Shown one piece after another: positions 36,659-44,521 of a stretch of 64,000 nucleotides of DNA. The position numbers and the translations under genes are program-made. The notes below the pieces were generated by a model that saw only the letters and a list, made by a program, of their open reading frames with translations, had not been told where the DNA came from and did no database searches. Positions within the stretch are counted from its first letter, which is position 1; the number at the start of each line of letters is the position of its first letter. The stretch lies in assembly GCA_016788785.1 (NCBI GenBank), contig JAEUSM010000007.1:62001-126000 (forward strand). Reading direction: 5' to 3'. Source of the DNA: Candidatus Kapaibacterium sp. (GTDB lineage: Bacteria; Bacteroidota; Ignavibacteria; Kapaibacteriales; JAEUSM01).

Positions 36659-37441
36659 ATGACTCGATCACTCAGACATTCTGAACCAACTGGAATTTCA
36701 TTCCATATTCCCATTGCATGGGACGGAATTTCTGCTCGTTCACTCTTTTATAGTACTGCCATTGTTTGTGGTTTGTTACTTCTATTTACGACTGTTGATG
36801 TTACTGTTGACAAACGTGAATTTGCTCGTAATGATACTACCAAAATTGAATTAATGGAAATCAAATTTGGTCGTGGTAATGGCAAAGGTGCTTCCAAAGG
36901 TGATTTGGTCGAAGAAGGTGCTACAAAAAAGGGTGATCCAAAACTGTTAGCTCAACAACAATCGACAAATCCAATCAAAGGCTCTGCTACAATTGATCCT
37001 AGTCAATCGAATAAATTATTAGCAAAACAAAACGTTACAAACTCCAAAAATTCAGATTCGATTCGTGCAAAAAGCGGTACGCAAGTTTCGACAGCCGGTC
37101 TACTTGACGGAGTAGAAAATGCAACTGGAAAAGGAAAAACAGGCACTGGAGATGGTAAAGGCGTTGGATTAGGAAATGTTGATTGGGGTGGTGGTGGTAA
37201 TAGAATTGTTCTCTACAAACCAATGCCAAAGTATCCTGACGGTCAAACTGGAAGCCCAAAATTACGTTTCCGAATAGTCGTTACACCAGAGGGTTCTATC
37301 AATTCTGTTACTCCTTTGGACAAAGGAGAACCTGCATTTGAAACTGCGTCTATGAATGCGTTACGTAAATGGCAATTTAACAAAATAGATGCTCCTCAAA
37401 ATATGGTAGGAGTTATTACTTTTTCATTCCAACTTCGCTAA
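36659..37441 (+). CDS. TonB-family energy transducer-like protein
   Basis: A 260-residue protein with one N-terminal membrane helix (LFYSTAIVCGLLLLFTTV), a Gly/Lys/Thr-rich periplasmic linker instead of the usual Pro-rich one, and a C-terminal TonB domain (LRFRIVVTPEGSINSVTPLDKG, NALRKWQF). TonB proteins pass proton-motive energy from ExbB/ExbD to outer-membrane receptors. No exbB or exbD is present here, and the nearest barrel, two genes upstream, is plug-less. Confidence 0.85.
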   Translation: MTRSLRHSEPTGISFHIPIAWDGISARSLFYSTAIVCGLLLLFTTVDVTVDKREFARNDTTKIELMEIKFGRGNGKGASKGDLVEEGATKKGDPKLLAQQQSTNPIKGSATIDPSQSNKLLAKQNVTNSKNSDSIRAKSGTQVSTAGLLDGVENATGKGKTGTGDGKGVGLGNVDWGGGGNRIVLYKPMPKYPDGQTGSPKLRFRIVVTPEGSINSVTPLDKGEPAFETASMNALRKWQFNKIDAPQNMVGVITFSFQLR

Positions 37442-37447
37442 ACTACT

Positions 37448-37624
37448 ATGGAATTACTTACAACATTGCCTATTTGGGCTTATGGTGTTATTGCATTGGC
37501 TTTGATCTTTGTCGTTATTTCCATAGTCAAAAAATTATTTAAAATTGCATTAGCCATTGGTGTTGTTATTATTCTCTTTCTTGTTATTGCCAAATTAGCG
37601 AGTGGTTTTTTGCAACATCAATAA
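37448..37624 (+). CDS. Small membrane protein, 58 residues
   Basis: Short ORF with ATG at 37448 and TAA ending at 37624. The product starts MELLTTLPIWAYGVIAL and has two closely spaced hydrophobic helices separated by VKKLFK, ending GFLQHQ. It lies six bases after the TonB-like stop and 25 before the next start, in the same direction. The function is unknown. Position and membrane-protein composition make it likely to be real rather than chance. Confidence 0.6.
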   Translation: MELLTTLPIWAYGVIALALIFVVISIVKKLFKIALAIGVVIILFLVIAKLASGFLQHQ

Positions 37625-37649
37625 TTTTCTCATTATTTGATGAAACATA

Positions 37650-38153
37650 ATGAAAACATTCGTATTAGATGCAAACAATATCATTCACAAAGATTCTGAA
37701 CTGAAAAGAACTTTTGATACCACTCCAGCTGGTGCAACCGCAGCACTATTGCATTTGATTGAACAATATAATAGTAAGTACCCAAGTTACAAATTTTCAA
37801 TATTTTTTGATTCGCACCAAGAACTTTTTCCAAAATATTCTACTGTATCGTTGAAATGGTCAACGAATGGTGAAGATGCTGATACACTAATCAAAAAACA
37901 TTTGGAAACGACTTCAAAAGTATCTTCACTTATTGTTGTTTCATCTGATGGCGAAGTGATTTCGAACGCCAAAAGATACAACTGTTCTGTATTGACTTCG
38001 GAGGAATTTTTGGCAATACTCAAACCAAAAGCTGCTAAGAATAACATTCCTTCACAATCACAGTCGTTGCATTCAACATCCGAAAAACCTAATCGAATTA
38101 CAAAAAAAGAGATGTTGGAATTTAAAGAAATTTTTACTTCAAAAAAACCATGA
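37650..38153 (+). CDS. NYN/PIN-like (YacP-type) protein
   Basis: A 167-residue protein whose first 125 residues look like a NYN/PIN nuclease fold: FVLDANNIIHKD with the first acidic residue, FSIFFDSHQE, NGEDADTLIKKHLE with the second acidic patch and LIVVSSDGEVISNAKRYNC with the third. YacP-like proteins are presumed RNA nucleases. A charged C-terminal tail follows. It overlaps the desulfurase start by four bases. Assignment rests on motif spacing only. Confidence 0.7.
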   Translation: MKTFVLDANNIIHKDSELKRTFDTTPAGATAALLHLIEQYNSKYPSYKFSIFFDSHQELFPKYSTVSLKWSTNGEDADTLIKKHLETTSKVSSLIVVSSDGEVISNAKRYNCSVLTSEEFLAILKPKAAKNNIPSQSQSLHSTSEKPNRITKKEMLEFKEIFTSKKP

Positions 38154-39286
38154 TTTATTTAGATAATTCTGCTACTACCAAATTAGACCCTGAAGTTCTT
38201 GATGCGATGCTTCCTTGGTTTAGAGAAAATTATGGCAATGCTTCTTCCATTTATTCTATAGGAAGACAAGCACGTGTAGCAATAGAAAAAGCTCGTGGTG
38301 AAATTGCAGCTGCAATGAATGCTCATCCAGCTGAATTGATTTTCACCAGTGGAGGAACTGAAGCAAATAATTCAGTTTTGAAAAGTGTCGTACAAGAATC
38401 AAATCTTGCAGATACTATAGTTACTTCTGCTATTGAACACCATGCTATACTTCATCCTATTTCAGTCATTGAATCTTTTGGTAAACAATCCTATATTCTG
38501 CCAGTTAATAATAAGGGGATTGTTTCTCCAGAACAATTGGCTCCTTATAACAATCCTCGCACCTTAGTAAGTATAATGCATGTGAACAATGAAGTAGGAA
38601 GCATTCAACCCATCAAAGAACTTCGGGAAACGGTTCCTCATGCATTATTTCATACTGATGCAGTGCAAAGTTTTGGCAAAATTCCCATAGATGTTCAAAC
38701 ACTTGGTATTGATTTTCTTTCCGTATCAGCACACAAAATTCATGGACCGAAGGGCATTGGTGCCATGTTTATTCGTAAAGGAATAGATTACAAAGCACAT
38801 CAGCAAGGTGGTGCTCAAGAACGTAATAGACGTGCTGGAACAGAAGCGGTATCACTCATTGTTGGTTTTCAAGTTGCAGTGAAAAAAGCAATGCAAGAAA
38901 TGTCGCAACGAAATGAACATTGCAAGCATCTGCAATCACTTATGTTGTCATTGTTACAAGAGCAAATAGACTCTATTCGCATAAATAGCTACGTAGAAAG
39001 CTCAATTTCAACAATCGTGAATATTTCCTTTAAAGATACACATTTGATTGATGGTGAGTCTCTATTGCAACAATTAGACATCAATGGGATAGCCTGTTCT
39101 AATGGCTCAGCGTGTGTGAGTGGTTCATTGCAACCATCTCACGTGCTCGTAGCTATGGGATTACCTACTGATGAAGCAAAGGTAGCAGTTCGGTTTTCAT
39201 TTTCGAAAGAAACAACCATTGAAGATGTTACAACTGCAGTATCAACATTACGCGAGGTCGTTACTTCAATGCGTGAACGTCATTAA
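38150..39286 (+). CDS. Cysteine desulfurase, NifS/IscS family
   Basis: PLP enzyme that mobilises sulfur from cysteine, 378 residues. Motifs: YLDNSATTKLDPEVL, FTSGGTEANNSVLK, HVNNEVGSIQP, HTDAVQSFGK and the PLP lysine Lys196 in SAHKIHGPKG. The persulfide cysteine is Cys322 in NGSACVSGS. The active-site loop is the longer group I type. No iscU, thiI or mnmA adjoins it, so whether it serves Fe-S clusters or tRNA thiolation is open. Its end overlaps the convergent RsbW-like gene by four bases. Confidence 0.93.
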   Translation: MIYLDNSATTKLDPEVLDAMLPWFRENYGNASSIYSIGRQARVAIEKARGEIAAAMNAHPAELIFTSGGTEANNSVLKSVVQESNLADTIVTSAIEHHAILHPISVIESFGKQSYILPVNNKGIVSPEQLAPYNNPRTLVSIMHVNNEVGSIQPIKELRETVPHALFHTDAVQSFGKIPIDVQTLGIDFLSVSAHKIHGPKGIGAMFIRKGIDYKAHQQGGAQERNRRAGTEAVSLIVGFQVAVKKAMQEMSQRNEHCKHLQSLMLSLLQEQIDSIRINSYVESSISTIVNISFKDTHLIDGESLLQQLDINGIACSNGSACVSGSLQPSHVLVAMGLPTDEAKVAVRFSFSKETTIEDVTTAVSTLREVVTSMRERH

Positions 39287-39705
39287 GCAATCATCTCAAA
39301 AGTAAGAGAAAATTTTCCATTTGATGTATGTAATGACACTAATTCCATAGTTTCTTTTACCAACCGCAATCCTCTTCCACCTTCTTTGACCGTTGGATCT
39401 GACCTCATAATATTATCATAAACTTCCTTTGTAAATCCACTCCCTTCATCAGAAATAGTAATTAGTATTTTATCTCGTTCAATTTGAAGGTTGATTTGTA
39501 CTTTTTTTTCACTAACAAGTTTATTACCATGAACAATTGCATTCGTAGCTAATTCATGAAGAGATAGCTTTAGAAAGTATTGTTTGTCTTCTTTTAAGCG
39601 GCGTAAAGGAGGTATTTCATCGATAAAAGTAGGAATTTTTTGCAATTCTGCCAATGAGGAATGCAAATGGAGATTCCAATGATTTTGAGCAACAAGGGTT
39701 AGCAT
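39283..39705 (-). CDS. RsbW-like serine kinase/anti-sigma ATPase
   Basis: A 140-residue single-domain HATPase_c_2 protein. N-box LSLHELATNAIVHGN, G1 box ISDEGSGF and G2 region EGGRGLRLVKETM are typical of anti-sigma kinases such as RsbW/SpoIIAB and of partner-switching modules. No anti-anti-sigma (STAS), PP2C or sigma gene is nearby. It follows the 650-residue barrel gene with a three-base gap, so it is likely the last gene of the envelope operon, which is unexpected. Confidence 0.85.
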   Translation of the reverse strand: MLTLVAQNHWNLHLHSSLAELQKIPTFIDEIPPLRRLKEDKQYFLKLSLHELATNAIVHGNKLVSEKKVQINLQIERDKILITISDEGSGFTKEVYDNIMRSDPTVKEGGRGLRLVKETMELVSLHTSNGKFSLTFEMIA

Positions 39706-39708
39706 AGT

Positions 39709-41661
39709 CTAAAAACTAATTCGAGATAATAATGTAACATTCGGTAATTCACGCGTCAAGATACCGCTTGAACGTTGGAACTCATACCATCCAAATAATG
39801 AAATAAAAGAATTTTCTGAAAACGTATATCGAATATCAACTTCCGGTCCTGGCACAGTTTGAGAAATATCCGAAGAGATAGCATTCCTTTGTAGTAAGTT
39901 TTTTTGTTGCATACTATAGAAACGAGATCCAATACCAAGTTTACATTCTTTTGAAACAGAAGCAAAAAACAGTACCCGAAAAAAAGTTTCTAACGATTGT
40001 AACTCTGGCAATTCTGAGAAAGTTTCCCAATAAAGTCTTCCACGTTCAAAATATCGTATATATGCTCTTGCCTCAAAATAATACTTTGGCGACAATGCCA
40101 AAATTGTACTATCACGAAACAAGATTTGTCTAAAACTAAAACTACGAATTTGTTCTGGAATTTCAAAATCGTACACCGTATAATTGGCTAAGAGTTCTAA
40201 TGAAGTAACTGTTGAAAACTTTGCTGTGTTGACTAGAAAATTCGTCCCTAATTTTAAAATGGAATTTACATTATTTAAAGAACTTCGCTCTTTTTTTAGA
40301 TAGACAAGATGAGTAGATTGACCAGAAAAATAGTATTGAATTGCAGTAACATCATTAATCTTTTTACTGTAAAGTACGTTACCAATTATCGTTTGTTCGT
40401 CTCGATCATCTCGATTTATTTCACTTGGTGTATCATATCGCAAAATTCCAATGGAAGAACTAATTTGAAGTGTGTCATCGGAAAATATTTTTGATGTTAT
40501 ATCAGTTCCAACACGCAAACGAGATGTGCTATTATCTCGATTAAACTCACTTCTGCGTAATTCCGTTTCCTCAAAAGGCAAAAGAGGAAATGCTACCGAA
40601 ACCTGGTTTTCTTCTTTTCTTGAAACAAATTGCATCCAGAAACTTTGTCGATAATTATTTTTATTATATAACAAAGAGCCTTGAGTGGAAAATTGCAATT
40701 CATCTAAGGTTCGTATAATTGACGTTTGTGGTACTAATGCAATAGAACTCCTAAAACCTCGAGGGATTGCAGCTTGGTCAACGGAAATTTGGAATTGTGA
40801 TGAGAGAAAATCACCGAGTTGAATTTGCAAATCAGTCCCTAAAGAAAATCTATTTTCTACCCTTGTCTCAACAATTAGATCTTGAAAACCACTTCCAACA
40901 GGCGTAAAAAAATCTCGTTGCAATCTTCTATATCTTGTGAAAAATCGTGCTAGATTCCCATTAAAAAAATCTCGTTCAGAAACTATATCAACATTAACAT
41001 CACTATTTATTCGATTGGTGTCTAATTGCAAATATTCGCTTCTAATACCACCATACAGCAAGTACTCGTCAATTTTTATTGGTTGAAGAATTGAACTTCC
41101 TTCGAAAGCAAGTGCATTTGCAATGATGCCCAATTGATTATTACGTTCAAACCCGGTCAAAACAGAGGTAGTCCATTGCTTTATAGGCGTATATTCTATT
41201 CCCCCCATTGTTGTATTTCGTTCTAATTTGTTCAGTTCTATGGAGCGACTATCAGAGGACAATAACCACGAATGTTTGGCAATGGCTTTTAGGGTTGGGA
41301 TAAGTTCTTTATTATAACGAATAACTAGAAATTGGTCGTCACGAAAAGCAGTCGTGATAACTCGGATTCCAGTTCCAGAATACTGTTGTGAAATATTGAA
41401 ATCTCCGATAGAAGTATTGAGATTCATCAAACCATTACAAAAAAAGGTAATGGTATTTGCCAATTTTTTGAAACCGTAATCAATTGATTGGATATTTTGA
41501 GTTAAAGATGAGTCTGCTTGAGAAAAAACAGAAGAATATGACAACCCAATAAAGAGAAGAATACACGGTAATTTGAAAAACGAAAAAGAAAAATTATCTA
41601 CCGGTTTCGGTGATAATAATTTCTGTTCTTCTATTAAGACGTCTTCCAAATTCTGTTGCAT
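39709..41661 (-). CDS. Outer-membrane beta-barrel protein of unknown function
   Basis: About 650 residues. The signal peptide is FFKLPCILLFIGLSYSSVFSQ, and the rest is amphipathic beta strand ending in LLSRISF, the C-terminal Phe of barrels. I do not recognise the family. The start is uncertain: after the upstream VWA-OmpA stop (41594) no ATG precedes the signal peptide, so translation must begin inside that gene's 3' end in the +1 frame. Options are ATG at 41661, TTG at 41649, or a more distant ATG at 41718. All give an unusually long n-region before the signal peptide. Confidence 0.7.
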   Translation of the reverse strand: MQQNLEDVLIEEQKLLSPKPVDNFSFSFFKLPCILLFIGLSYSSVFSQADSSLTQNIQSIDYGFKKLANTITFFCNGLMNLNTSIGDFNISQQYSGTGIRVITTAFRDDQFLVIRYNKELIPTLKAIAKHSWLLSSDSRSIELNKLERNTTMGGIEYTPIKQWTTSVLTGFERNNQLGIIANALAFEGSSILQPIKIDEYLLYGGIRSEYLQLDTNRINSDVNVDIVSERDFFNGNLARFFTRYRRLQRDFFTPVGSGFQDLIVETRVENRFSLGTDLQIQLGDFLSSQFQISVDQAAIPRGFRSSIALVPQTSIIRTLDELQFSTQGSLLYNKNNYRQSFWMQFVSRKEENQVSVAFPLLPFEETELRRSEFNRDNSTSRLRVGTDITSKIFSDDTLQISSSIGILRYDTPSEINRDDRDEQTIIGNVLYSKKINDVTAIQYYFSGQSTHLVYLKKERSSLNNVNSILKLGTNFLVNTAKFSTVTSLELLANYTVYDFEIPEQIRSFSFRQILFRDSTILALSPKYYFEARAYIRYFERGRLYWETFSELPELQSLETFFRVLFFASVSKECKLGIGSRFYSMQQKNLLQRNAISSDISQTVPGPEVDIRYTFSENSFISLFGWYEFQRSSGILTRELPNVTLLSRISF

Positions 41662-42967
41662 TCGTGGTAATTGGTTTTGATTTTCCAAATCCTTTTGTAG
41701 AAATTCTATTTTGCTCAACGCCTTTTCGCACTAAATAATCTTTCACCGCTTTTGCACGCTTATCCGACAAAATCAAATTCGATCGATCACTTCCAATATT
41801 ATCGGTATGGCCTTCAATAAGAATTCTTACACCTTTTCTATTAACCATAAACTGGTGAAGAACTTCTAATTCCTTCACAGAATCAGGCAATACATTTGAC
41901 CCAGTAGGAAAGAGTAGATTTTCAATAATCAATTTTCGTTGAATTTCTAATACTGGAATTGTTTTACGTAAGAGTTCATTTCCAGAAGAATTTACAATAG
42001 CAACATTGATAGAATCAGGAATAGCTGGTTGAGCAGTAACATACGAAATTGCAAATAAATTAGTCAATTGCATCGCATACTGAGCCAAAATATTTGCAAA
42101 TGGTACTCGTATATCAAAAACACTTCCTCGCGAAGATGAAGTTAGTGTATCATATTCTTTTAACGGTAATGGTGAGATGCTAAATAAACGAAGGTCATTC
42201 TTTTTCAAATACTCCTTCATCGATTTAGTAGTATAATTGGTTTTTCCATTTCCATTGACTTCACCTCGTTGGTGATACGGTGCATCTGTAATGATGATAA
42301 TAACTTTATTCGCAGAAGGTCGAAATTGAATACGAGAAGTAGCATGTAAAGCCTCTAATGCATTTTCTTTCTCATCCATTCCACCTGCAGCCTTAATAAA
42401 AGACAGCCATGCCAAAAATGTTTTGATATTATCGGTTGGTTGATATACTTGTTCTACATTATCAGAGTAGGTGATAAGACCTAAACGACAATCAACTCCA
42501 CGTTGTTTTATTGCTTGTGTGAATTTTTCTATGTTGTTCCGGGTTTCATCAATATACTTTTGCATTGTACCGGTAACATCAATAACAAATACAAAGTCTA
42601 TCGGCAAAACCTGATTGATGGATATTTTTTTGATACTTAATATCTTTTGCTGTTTTCCACTTTCCAACAATGTCAAATCATCAGCATAGATAGTATCCAA
42701 AGGTTGTCCATTGGTTTTTATTGCTTCGATAATAAGAGAGACAACAGGATAATTTTTAATGTCAATGTTTTGAACAATCATAGTAAAGTACTCAGGATTT
42801 TTAGGCTTCAAATTAGCCATATCCATCATTCGACTCATACGTATTTTATTCGAATCTGCATCACTATAGTCCAAAGAGTCTTTTCCTGCTTTAGCTTGAA
42901 CCAAGGTAGGTGCTACTAACGCAGGAAATACTACAAATAAAATTACCAACAGAATTAAACGAAGCAT
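41594..42967 (-). CDS. VWA domain-OmpA fusion protein
   Basis: About 457 residues from Met at 42967, which directly precedes the signal peptide (MLRLILLVILFVVFPAL). An earlier Met at 43015 would place a terminator hairpin inside the coding sequence. A beta-rich N-terminal segment comes first, then a von Willebrand A domain with MIDAS-like DVTGTM (Asp130, Thr132, Thr134), and a C-terminal OmpA domain with IEGHTDNIGSDRSNLILSDKRAKAVKDYL and NRRTEI. OmpA domains bind peptidoglycan; VWA domains usually mediate metal-dependent protein contacts. The architecture parallels 61739-63298. Confidence 0.87.
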   Translation of the reverse strand: MLRLILLVILFVVFPALVAPTLVQAKAGKDSLDYSDADSNKIRMSRMMDMANLKPKNPEYFTMIVQNIDIKNYPVVSLIIEAIKTNGQPLDTIYADDLTLLESGKQQKILSIKKISINQVLPIDFVFVIDVTGTMQKYIDETRNNIEKFTQAIKQRGVDCRLGLITYSDNVEQVYQPTDNIKTFLAWLSFIKAAGGMDEKENALEALHATSRIQFRPSANKVIIIITDAPYHQRGEVNGNGKTNYTTKSMKEYLKKNDLRLFSISPLPLKEYDTLTSSSRGSVFDIRVPFANILAQYAMQLTNLFAISYVTAQPAIPDSINVAIVNSSGNELLRKTIPVLEIQRKLIIENLLFPTGSNVLPDSVKELEVLHQFMVNRKGVRILIEGHTDNIGSDRSNLILSDKRAKAVKDYLVRKGVEQNRISTKGFGKSKPITTNATEFGRRLNRRTEIIITETGR

Positions 42968-42984
42968 TATAGTATTATAGGAAC

Positions 42985-43038
42985 GAAAAACCCCTGCTAC
43001 TGACTGAGAATTCACTCATTCGATAGTGGGGGTTTTTC
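42985..43038 (-). terminator. Terminator-like hairpin between 472-residue protein and VWA-OmpA genes
   Basis: A 15-bp stem (two G-U pairs) formed by GTGGGGGTTTTTC and GAAAAACCCCTGCTA, followed on the minus strand by a short U-run. It lies 16 bases after the upstream stop and only 18 before the VWA-OmpA start, so it can act as terminator or attenuator between two genes of one run. Confidence 0.75.
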
Positions 43039-43053
43039 ATAAAATGTTGTTCT

Positions 43054-44472
43054 TTAAATTGTTAAACGAAGTACAGGAGAAATCATGAAAAAGTTTTTCA
43101 ATTCGAATGGTCTTGCTTCTCTTGTTAAAGGAGTAGAATATTTGCCTTCAAGATACAACCACTCACCAAATAACGGAACATATGCTGATCCCAAAAGAAT
43201 TTGATTAGAGTATTGAATGCTCATTCCAAAAGGAAAATCTTTTTGATTTCTATATTCTAATTTCAAATACAACCAATCTGCAAATTCATTTGGTTTGTAT
43301 GTTAATAGATTCGTAGCATCAAATCCTAAATAATCATCAAATCGATTTACTGGATTGCTAGATTTGAACATTGCAGCTTCTCGAACTTCAGCATAACTAA
43401 TACCAGCATCTGCACGGAAAAAGTTATCTGCTTTTTCGTCAATCCACCAGTTGTAGAATAATGTTACTTGACCAGTTGCACGTAATATCGGAACAACTTC
43501 ACGAACTCTATTCGCAGGAATAGTTGGGTCAACTATACCAGTTTCATCACCAATATCTTCTCTATCTTCTGAAATGAAATAAGAACGATAAGAACCAAAA
43601 TCAACTGTATTTGATCTACGAACAGGCTGCAAAGGCAATTCCAAATTGAAGTTAATACCAGCTTGTGGGTGGAATGGAGCAAACAACTCTAAACCAGCAA
43701 TAAATTTTCCACCTTGCGCAATACTCAATTGTCTATCTGGAATCACGTTCAAAAAGTCTTTAGTCGCTACCTCGTTATTCAATCTGTATCCATACCCTAA
43801 TTTAGCATTTACTAAAAATGGAATGGCAATTTTAGAATCTTTATCATCATTTTTAATCAAAGGTCTTTGTAGAATAGTTTTTGCTTCACCAGCTGACCAA
43901 AAGTGATAACCAACTTCATCGGTTCCTAATTTGTTGATAATCCAAAAACCAACATCTTCATTACCAATTTTTAATGCTTGTTCAAATCCAGACAACACTA
44001 TTGAGTGAGTTGTATTTGTTGGCATTTTATAGTTGATAATTGCATCACGTTGATCTTTATCAGGAAGTTCTGTCAAAGGAACATCTTTGTAACAATAGGT
44101 GCTTTTGTCAGTTAATTCTGTTGCAACTTTTCCAATTTTAGCGATATCAGCTTTTTTGATTGTTGCAGTTCCACACTGAATTAAAATGATTTGAGCGACT
44201 GAGCTGGATTGAGGGGCAGCAGTAATTGTAATTCTATTCAGATCCAAAGATGTTGCAGGAAATCCTAAACGAGTAAATGCTTGTTGAATTTTCACTTGCA
44301 TTTCTGGCTGACATACAGTCCAACGTGGGAAATATTTCAATATATCAGGATCAATAGTTTGTATCGATGATAATATAGTACTATCTGTTGCCATTGCAAA
44401 ACCAACAGATTTTGTCATTGGAAATAGCAAACAAACAGCAAATAATAATGTAAATAGTTTATATAACTTCAT
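43054..44472 (-). CDS. Secreted protein, probable outer-membrane barrel
   Basis: A 472-residue protein with a signal peptide (LFTLLFAVCLLFPMTKSVGFA). The N-terminal 180 residues form a mixed soluble domain with four Cys (VCQPEM, IQCGTA, TYCYKD) that could pair as disulfides. The remainder is strand-rich with aromatic-flanked segments (KLGYGYRLNNE, FYNWWIDEKADNFFRADAGISYAEV, YLKLEYRNQKDFPFGMSIQYSNQ) and ends SPVLRLTI, consistent with a barrel. I do not recognise the family. Layout resembles the neighbouring 569-residue protein (soluble N-domain plus C-terminal barrel), suggesting distant paralogy or partnership. Confidence 0.65.
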   Translation of the reverse strand: MKLYKLFTLLFAVCLLFPMTKSVGFAMATDSTILSSIQTIDPDILKYFPRWTVCQPEMQVKIQQAFTRLGFPATSLDLNRITITAAPQSSSVAQIILIQCGTATIKKADIAKIGKVATELTDKSTYCYKDVPLTELPDKDQRDAIINYKMPTNTTHSIVLSGFEQALKIGNEDVGFWIINKLGTDEVGYHFWSAGEAKTILQRPLIKNDDKDSKIAIPFLVNAKLGYGYRLNNEVATKDFLNVIPDRQLSIAQGGKFIAGLELFAPFHPQAGINFNLELPLQPVRRSNTVDFGSYRSYFISEDREDIGDETGIVDPTIPANRVREVVPILRATGQVTLFYNWWIDEKADNFFRADAGISYAEVREAAMFKSSNPVNRFDDYLGFDATNLLTYKPNEFADWLYLKLEYRNQKDFPFGMSIQYSNQILLGSAYVPLFGEWLYLEGKYSTPLTREARPFELKNFFMISPVLRLTI

Positions 44473-44521
44473 AGTTTCGTTTTTATAGTAATTGAATATG
44501 GTTAATTCAAATGATTCACAG

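Noticed and set aside
42968-43015. Upstream Met of the VWA-OmpA gene at 43015
   Set aside because: It would place a terminator hairpin inside the coding region, and the signal peptide begins at the later Met (42967).
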